Shown: piece by piece, positions 56,034 through 64,000 of the stretch
Layout of the letters: the number at the start of each line of letters is the position of its first letter
How positions within the stretch are numbered: the first letter of the stretch is position 1
Origin: Borreliella californiensis
Lineage (GTDB): Bacteria > Spirochaetota > Spirochaetia > Borreliales > Borreliaceae
Direction of reading: 5' to 3'
DNA length: 64,000 nucleotides
Assembly (NCBI RefSeq): GCF_014205885.1
Contig: NZ_JACHFB010000001.1
Coordinates: forward strand, 372,001 to 436,000
Notes under the pieces: model-generated
What the model saw: the letters and a program-made list of their open reading frames with translations, nothing else
Told to the model about the DNA's origin: nothing
Database searches by the model: none
Position numbers and translations under genes: made by a program

Positions 56034-56808
56034 GAAGTTTTATTCCTAAATGAAATGGGACAGATCTTTCCTTTCCAAAGATGTTTGCAGTGAAATTTAA
56101 TTTGTAAGGAGAGTTGTTTGATTTTACAACAAGAGTGCTTGAACCTCCCCCATCTAGATTAATGGCGTTAGTCATGCCATAGCTTAATGCAAAATCAATA
56201 GCTTCATTAAGAGAAGCCCCTTTGCTGTTATTGACTCCCCTTCCTTCTATTGTAGCAAGAAATAAGTACTTATTATTTTTGTCAGTTCCTATTATTGTTC
56301 TTGGGTGCTTTGTTTCTTTGAAATTTTTTTTATACTTTCCGTTTTTGATTAAAACAAAAAATCCACTAAATCCATAATCGCAAGTTTCTATTTCGTATTC
56401 TTTGGGATTTAATATAATTTTATTTTGTTTTATTACGATTTCTCCGTAGTTATTTATTTTTTTTGAAATTATTTGTTTATTATATATATATAGTCCTTTT
56501 GGAAAAAACATGTTTTGTTTTACCTCATATGGACTTGTGTTAATTGCAATGTCAACATTGTTAGAAATTAAGAAATGGCTTGTTGTTTGACCTTTAAAGT
56601 AGTAAGTATTTAGCTTTTTGTCGTAAATAGGTTTTGATATGGAGAATTTTAGATCTTTATTTTCAATTTTCACTAGAACATAATTACTGTTTATGAAATA
56701 ATCTCTAATAATTTTGTATTTGGCTTTTTTAGTGATTGATTTGGACAGCATTAGTCCTGATGAAATGCTTAAAATCAACACCAGCAGCGTTAATATTTTT
56801 TTATTCAT
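56026..56808 (-). CDS. exported NAGPA-domain phosphodiester glycosidase
   Basis: 260 residues with an N-terminal signal or anchor (LTLLVLILSISSGLML). The C-terminal half is the NAGPA (DUF2233) signature: HPRTIIGTDKNNKYLFLATIEGRG, SLNEAIDFALSYGMTNAINLDGGGSSTLVV. This family contains the GlcNAc-1-phosphodiester alpha-N-acetylglucosaminidase and bacterial homologues. The natural substrate in Borrelia is unknown. Its ATG overlaps the end of the helical protein upstream by eight bases. Position of BB0825. Confidence 0.85.
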   Translation of the reverse strand: MNKKILTLLVLILSISSGLMLSKSITKKAKYKIIRDYFINSNYVLVKIENKDLKFSISKPIYDKKLNTYYFKGQTTSHFLISNNVDIAINTSPYEVKQNMFFPKGLYIYNKQIISKKINNYGEIVIKQNKIILNPKEYEIETCDYGFSGFFVLIKNGKYKKNFKETKHPRTIIGTDKNNKYLFLATIEGRGVNNSKGASLNEAIDFALSYGMTNAINLDGGGSSTLVVKSNNSPYKLNFTANIFGKERSVPFHLGIKLPN

Positions 56809-57316
56809 TTCTTTTTATTTTATAAGAATAAATGCTTTTGGGGTAGTTTGTTAGTATGAGGTTTTTAATTTTAGTTGCTAATTTTTCATTTTTGAATTTT
56901 ATAAGATTAAATATTTGATAAATTATTTTGACACCTATATTTTTTTCGTTATTTAAAATTTTTTGAATTTCTTCTTCATTAATATTATCCCCATGTATTC
57001 TTAGTTTTAGTGAAATGATTTCATTTTTTATTTTTTGATTTTTAATCTTTTTTTGGTTTATTTTTTTAAAAAAATTATTAGCTTCTTTATATTTTTTTAT
57101 TTTTAGATAGTATTTTATAATTAGCAGATAGTATTGTTCTAGGTCAAAATTTTTAATTTTATTTATTGTTTCTAATTCTTTTGACAGGTTATTAGTTAAA
57201 TCATAAAGCATATGTAGCTTTATTAAATTTTCTATATTTTCTTTATTATTGCTCTGTAATTCAAAAGGAGAAATTACTAAAAATAATAAAACATAAAAAA
57301 AGGATAGCAAATCCAT
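56801..57316 (-). CDS. exported helical (TPR-like) protein
   Basis: 171 residues. Signal peptide about 1-20 (LLSFFYVLLFLVISPFEL), then a Lys/Asn/Ile-rich helical chain with repeat character (YYLLIIKYYLKIKKYKEANNFFKKI). No ribosome site precedes the ATG; a TATAAT ends six bases before it. Overlaps the NAGPA gene by eight bases, so the two probably act together. Position of BB0826; function unknown. Confidence 0.7.
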   Translation of the reverse strand: MDLLSFFYVLLFLVISPFELQSNNKENIENLIKLHMLYDLTNNLSKELETINKIKNFDLEQYYLLIIKYYLKIKKYKEANNFFKKINQKKIKNQKIKNEIISLKLRIHGDNINEEEIQKILNNEKNIGVKIIYQIFNLIKFKNEKLATKIKNLILTNYPKSIYSYKIKRNE

Positions 57317-57321
57317 AATTT

Positions 57322-57350
57322 ATTATAAACTTTGTTTTGAGAATAATGAA
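57322..57350 (-). promoter_or_regulatory. promoter placing the transcript start at the ATG (leaderless candidate)
   Basis: The minus strand has TTCATT (57350-57345), 17 bases, then TATAAT (57327-57322). The predicted transcription start falls at or next to the ATG at 57316, and there is no ribosome site. Confidence 0.5.
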
Positions 57351-57370
57351 AATAATTCGAAATTATTCTC
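57339..57370. repeat. inverted repeat between hrpA and the helical protein gene
   Basis: GAGAATAAT and ATTATTCTC arms separated by 14 bases, about 75 bases beyond the hrpA stop. It may end hrpA transcripts, although no T tract follows on the minus strand, and it overlaps the -35 of the promoter at 57345-57350. Confidence 0.5.
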
Positions 57371-57444
57371 AGCATTGCTGCTAACTTTGAAGAATATTTG
57401 TTATTATCTTTTCTATTATAACAAGGCTTTCAAGAGTTTAGTTT

Positions 57445-59916
57445 TTAAAAAAAGTAATTTAATTTTTTATAAACTTTATTTATTAATTTTTTTATAAAAT
57501 GTAACTTTTGTATGTATTCTTTGTTTTCTATAAGGCTTTTTATGCTTTCCATAGATTCTTCTATTGCCATTATGAAATTTTGTTTGGGTTTTAGTCTAAA
57601 ATTTCCAGAATAATCTGTTTCCAATGATAAAAAAAGAGCATTTTTTTTAGAGGGAGAGCTTATAAATTGCATTGTACATTCTAAAAGATTTTTCATTTTT
57701 TCAGGTTCATTAATGTGTACACTGTTTGTTTCATATTTTTTTATACAATGCCAATCTTTTCCCATGTTTTTGACTATTTCTATAGTTTCTAAAAATTTTT
57801 TATTGTTAAAAACGGTTATATTTTTATGCATCAATTGTATTTTAATTTTTTTAAAATCTTCATTATTTTGATTGTTTAGTTCGTTTTTGAAAATCATTTC
57901 TTTTAGTGCTTCTAGGTTAATTTTTATTACACAAATGTTATTTTTGTATTCCGCTTTGAAAATTTTTTTTCCTATTTTGATTTCATTGATAATTTTTGTT
58001 TGCCCAGTATTTGTTATTTGTTGCTTTTTGCCAGATATGTCTTTGTGTTTACCCTCTTCATTAAGGATGATATCATCAATCCATTCTTTTTTTAAGACGC
58101 CTATAGATCTTGCATACATTTTTGTAGTTTCTATAATTTCCCCTGCAACGAAATATTTCACAGAATCGGTGCTAATAAGTGATCCTGGATGAATTATTAC
58201 GTTTTGAGCTTTGATTGTTTTATATTTCTTTTTTGAAGTTTTAAAACAAATATAATCCCTCATTCCTCTCATTATTGATTTTAAATATCCTTCGTTGTCA
58301 AAAACACCTTTTTGTATTATTGGTATATTTAATTTGCTAACAATGTTTTCAAGTTGCATTTGTACATTTGCTATCTCTTCAAGTCCTTGTAGATCTAAAT
58401 AATTTTCCTTTGTGAAAGCTTCTTTATTTGGAGCTTTTTTAAAATCTTCAAAGATATTAACAAACCCAATTAAATCTCCCATTGGATTTTTATATTTTAA
58501 GTGAGCTTGTCTGGCTTCCATCTCTTCATTTTGGGGTAGTAGGAAAATTCCACTTGTGGATAAAAATGATAGACCTATTGTGGTTTGATAGATCGCTTGT
58601 GGATAATTTATCATTGCTTCGACTAATGCCCTTGAATGTGCTGGTATTAATGGGAATAATATCATATATTTCCCAATTTCTGTAAGTTCGTTTTTATTGT
58701 TTATAGCATCCAGAGATTTTAATATTTTGCTTGCAGTTTGAATCGAATGGGTTGACGGCTTTGAGATAAAGTCAAAGTGGGTAAAATCTCTAATTCCAAT
58801 ATCTGCCATTCGCAGTACTACTTCAGATAGGTCTGTGCTATATATTTCTTCTTTTTGATAATCTTCTCTTAATTGATAATCTTCTCTTTTATAAAGTCTG
58901 TAGCAAGTTCCTTTTGAAAGTCTTCCTGCTCGACCAGCTCTTTGAGTTGCTGATGATTTTGAAATTGGAACTTCTTGGAGTGAATAGATATGAGTTTTTG
59001 TTTGGAATTTGTTTGTTTTAACTTTTCCACTATCTATTACTATTTTAATATTTTCAATTGTGATTGAGGTTTCTGCTATGTTTGTTGACACTATTATTTT
59101 TCTTTTATTTTTAGGAGTAGCCATAAATATTTGCTCCTGAGCTTCTTTGGGCATTCTTCCATATAAAGGGAATATTATTAAATTTTTTTTTGAGTTTAAT
59201 TCTTGTAATTCTTTAATAGTTTCTTTTATTTCTTTCTCTCCAGATAAAAATATAAGAATATCCCCTGCTTTTTTTTCTTTTATTACGTTTAAGACAATTT
59301 CTTTTATTTTTAATATCATTCCTTTTGATGTATTTAAAAGAGGAGGATTGTATATTATTTGTACTGGGTAAGTGATAGTTTCGATACTAACAACCGGTGC
59401 ATTATTAAAATATTTTGAAAATATTTTTGTGTTTATCGTAGCAGATGAAATTATGATTTTAAAATCATCTCTTTTTCTTGAAATGTCTTTAATAAGACCC
59501 AATATAAAATCAATGTTTAAACTTCTTTCGTGTGCTTCGTCTATTATGATTACGTCATATTCATAAAGTAGTGTATCTTTTTTTAGCTCTTGCAGAAGTA
59601 CTCCGTCAGTCATTAATTTGATTTTGGTTTTTGGGCTTGTAATTTCTTCAAATCTTATCTTATAGCCAACTTCTTCTCCAACATTTACGCCAATATGCTT
59701 GGCAATATATTCAGCTATTGATACTGTGGCTATTCTTCTTGGTTGAGTTACTCCAATTTTTCCTAATTTTGCAAAACCTGCTTCATATATTATTCTTGGT
59801 AGTTGGGTGGTTTTTCCACTACCTGTTGGACTTTCAACAATTAAAACATTATGGGTTTTTAGTACTTTGATTAATTCATCTTTATATTTATAAATTGGGA
59901 GTTTTAAATCATTCAT
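57445..59916 (-). CDS. hrpA: DEAH-box RNA helicase HrpA
   Basis: 823 residues, shorter than E. coli HrpA (about 1300). Walker A GSGKTT at 32-37, TQPRR at 57-61, DEAH at 126-129, ISSATI, STNIAETSITIE and QRAGRAGR are all present, followed by HA2 and OB-fold regions. In B. burgdorferi, hrpA has been reported to be needed for mouse infection. The ATG is two bases after the topA stop, so the two genes are likely one transcript. Confidence 0.95.
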   Translation of the reverse strand: MNDLKLPIYKYKDELIKVLKTHNVLIVESPTGSGKTTQLPRIIYEAGFAKLGKIGVTQPRRIATVSIAEYIAKHIGVNVGEEVGYKIRFEEITSPKTKIKLMTDGVLLQELKKDTLLYEYDVIIIDEAHERSLNIDFILGLIKDISRKRDDFKIIISSATINTKIFSKYFNNAPVVSIETITYPVQIIYNPPLLNTSKGMILKIKEIVLNVIKEKKAGDILIFLSGEKEIKETIKELQELNSKKNLIIFPLYGRMPKEAQEQIFMATPKNKRKIIVSTNIAETSITIENIKIVIDSGKVKTNKFQTKTHIYSLQEVPISKSSATQRAGRAGRLSKGTCYRLYKREDYQLREDYQKEEIYSTDLSEVVLRMADIGIRDFTHFDFISKPSTHSIQTASKILKSLDAINNKNELTEIGKYMILFPLIPAHSRALVEAMINYPQAIYQTTIGLSFLSTSGIFLLPQNEEMEARQAHLKYKNPMGDLIGFVNIFEDFKKAPNKEAFTKENYLDLQGLEEIANVQMQLENIVSKLNIPIIQKGVFDNEGYLKSIMRGMRDYICFKTSKKKYKTIKAQNVIIHPGSLISTDSVKYFVAGEIIETTKMYARSIGVLKKEWIDDIILNEEGKHKDISGKKQQITNTGQTKIINEIKIGKKIFKAEYKNNICVIKINLEALKEMIFKNELNNQNNEDFKKIKIQLMHKNITVFNNKKFLETIEIVKNMGKDWHCIKKYETNSVHINEPEKMKNLLECTMQFISSPSKKNALFLSLETDYSGNFRLKPKQNFIMAIEESMESIKSLIENKEYIQKLHFIKKLINKVYKKLNYFF

Positions 59917-59918
59917 AT

Positions 59919-62516
<2,598 letters not shown>

Positions 62517-62545
62517 TTAAGAATTAAAAAAAGTGAGAGTATTTT

Positions 62546-63790
62546 GTGAGCAATTATAGAATTCTGCATACTTCAGATTGGCATATTGGAAAAAAAATTG
62601 AAAATTTTTCAATACTTAAGGAGCAGAAAAATTTTTTATCCTTTCTTTTAGAATTTATTAAAAAAGAAAAGATAGATCTTTTACTTGTTGCCGGAGATGT
62701 TTATGATTCCAAAAGGCCTGGATTTGAAGAGCAAAGATTGGTGAATAATTTTTTTTATGAGCTTTCTTTTACTTCTTGTAAATGGTGCGTGGTTATTTCT
62801 GGAAATCATGACAAAAGGGATTATTTAAGTATAAATAAAAAACTCCTCTCACGGTTTAATTTTTTTTTAATAACAGAATATGATTCTGATGAGCAAATAG
62901 TTTTATTAAAAGATAATGGAAATCTTAAGTTTATTGTTGTTTGTCTTCCACATATAAATGAAAGGCTTATTTTAGGGCAAAATTTTGATGATATTTTTGG
63001 ACTAGAAGGTCAGTCTTCTAGCAAGCTATTTCTTGAAAATTTGGAAAATGCCTACAGAGAAAAGATATCAAATATATCTAATTTTTTAGAAAACAAGTAT
63101 AAAGGAATTCCTAAAATATTAATGGCGCATTCTTTTTTTTGTAGCAGTAAAAAGATGGATACCTTGGGAGGTAGTTATATTATCCCTTTTAATGTTTTTG
63201 GAAATAGTTTTTCTTATGTTGCTCTAGGGCATATTCATAAATTCATGAAACTAAGAGATAATATTGTTTATTCAGGATCCCCTATGCAATATTCATTTAA
63301 TGAGGAGTCCTGTAATAAATATATAAATGTTTTATATTTTGATAACAATAAATTAATATCGCAAGAAGCATTTTCGGTGCCGGTTTTTAATAAATTAATC
63401 TTTGTTAAAGGTTCTTTGAATGAAGTTCTTGAATTTTTGGCTAATTTCAAAATAGAAGAGTCTTTTACTATTTATTTGAAAATTGAGCTTAATGAAGCAG
63501 TTGATACTAGCGCTGAGGAGACTATTTATGATTTAGCAAGGCTTAATTTTATGAATTTAGTTTCCATTTCCTATTCTTTATCCTCAAGCCAGGATTTGCA
63601 AGGCGATTCTGACTTTATTGGAGAACTTGAAGTGCTTGAAATGGATGAAAAATATTTTTTTGAGAAAAAGTTGAGACGAGATTTTGAGAGTGGTGCTATT
63701 AGGGATATCAAATTTAAGGAAGAAGAGCTTATTTCTCTTTTTAACGAGGTTTTAATTAACGGATATTTGGGTGAATATGAGGATAAATAA
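62546..63790 (+). CDS. sbcD: SbcCD nuclease subunit SbcD
   Basis: 414 residues; Mre11-type phosphoesterase. [11 protein letters not shown] holds Asp11 and His13, AGDVYD Asp51, SGNHDKRD residues 85-92; later MAHSFF and ALGHIHK complete the metal site. Processes hairpins and DNA ends together with SbcC. GTG start. It overlaps sbcC by 14 bases. Confidence 0.96.
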   Translation: MSNYRILHTSDWHIGKKIENFSILKEQKNFLSFLLEFIKKEKIDLLLVAGDVYDSKRPGFEEQRLVNNFFYELSFTSCKWCVVISGNHDKRDYLSINKKLLSRFNFFLITEYDSDEQIVLLKDNGNLKFIVVCLPHINERLILGQNFDDIFGLEGQSSSKLFLENLENAYREKISNISNFLENKYKGIPKILMAHSFFCSSKKMDTLGGSYIIPFNVFGNSFSYVALGHIHKFMKLRDNIVYSGSPMQYSFNEESCNKYINVLYFDNNKLISQEAFSVPVFNKLIFVKGSLNEVLEFLANFKIEESFTIYLKIELNEAVDTSAEETIYDLARLNFMNLVSISYSLSSSQDLQGDSDFIGELEVLEMDEKYFFEKKLRRDFESGAIRDIKFKEEELISLFNEVLINGYLGEYEDK

Positions 63791-64000
63791 GCTCATATTT
63801 AAAAATATTGCTTCTTATAAAGGTGAGCACGAATTAAATTTTGATACACTTCTTTTAAGACAATCGGGCATTTTTTTAATTTCTGGCAATACTGGATCAG
63901 GCAAAAGCACTATTTTAGATTGCATAACTTTGGCGTTATATGCTCGTGTTTACAGACTTGGAAAAAAAATTGTAGATATTATATCAAAAGGCGAGACTAG
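63777..64000 (+). CDS. sbcC: SbcCD ATPase subunit SbcC (5' end only)
   Basis: The first 74 codons of an SMC/Rad50-like ATPase, cut by the window end. [22 protein letters not shown] and [24 protein letters not shown] (Walker A) are typical. Coupled to sbcD by overlap. SbcCD opens hairpins, of interest in a genome with hairpin telomeres. Confidence 0.94.
   Translation, partial: MRINKLIFKNIASYKGEHELNFDTLLLRQSGIFLISGNTGSGKSTILDCITLALYARVYRLGKKIVDIISKGET

Overview
The window is a stretch of the linear chromosome of a Lyme-group spirochaete (Borrelia/Borreliella). I base this on the very low GC content, frequent TTG/GTG starts, a flagellar operon next to an RpoN-dependent rpoS, and a gene order that matches, from memory, B. 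burgdorferi B31 loci BB0771 to BB0830. No plasmid genes, prophage, insertion sequence, CRISPR array or rRNA was seen. The one tRNA is tRNA-Gln(UUG). Coding density is very high and no gene-free gap exceeds 300 bases.

Layout. 1-4533 (minus): motility operon flhO(flgF)-flgG-flgA-flgI-flgJ, then rpoS, cut by the window edge, with its own -24/-12 promoter. 4779-17597 (plus): DUF2147 protein, apt, rplU-prp-rpmA-obg, nadD, an LCP-like protein, a frameshifted rsfS, spoVG, tRNA-Gln, rplY, pth, tilS, ftsH, an exported unknown and tdk. 17594-18845 (minus): exported unknown and tmk. 18935-46202 (plus): envelope genes tamB, bamA and skp; mutS and comF; the expression operon rimP-nusA-infB-rbfA-truB; rpsO-pnp; a propeller lipoprotein with lptF-lptG; tgt, murJ and a HEAT-repeat protein. 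46206-47405 (minus): coaBC. 47480-54993 (plus): a pantothenate carrier pair, a pseudouridine synthase, a P-loop protein, murC, yicC, cmk2, rpoZ, miaA and a 31-residue basic ORF resembling ribosomal protein bS22. 55036-62471: a lipoprotein, a predicted outer-membrane barrel, a NAGPA-type glycosidase with a helical partner, then hrpA and topA (minus). 62546-64000 (plus): sbcD and the start of sbcC.

How the genes fit together. Most are core functions: ribosome assembly and translation, envelope assembly (BamA/TamB/Skp, LptF/LptG, MurC/MurJ), nucleotide and cofactor salvage (Apt, Tdk, Tmk, PanF, CoaBC, NadD) and DNA maintenance. Many neighbours overlap by 4-26 bases, which suggests translational coupling.

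Points of interest. I did not find a large undescribed system. The best candidates are: the bS22-like mini-gene; rsfS split by an A8 run; a promoter followed by a 28-bp palindrome ahead of rimP-nusA-infB; an 11-residue repeat array in IF2; a Cys4 tail on NusA; a P-loop protein with an Asp23-like C-terminus; a flgA whose signal peptide lies upstream of any normal start codon; a 28-bp perfect palindrome centred on a start codon; and AT-rich inverted repeats in the divergent intergenic regions. Locus names and literature statements are from memory; all coordinates were read from the sequence.
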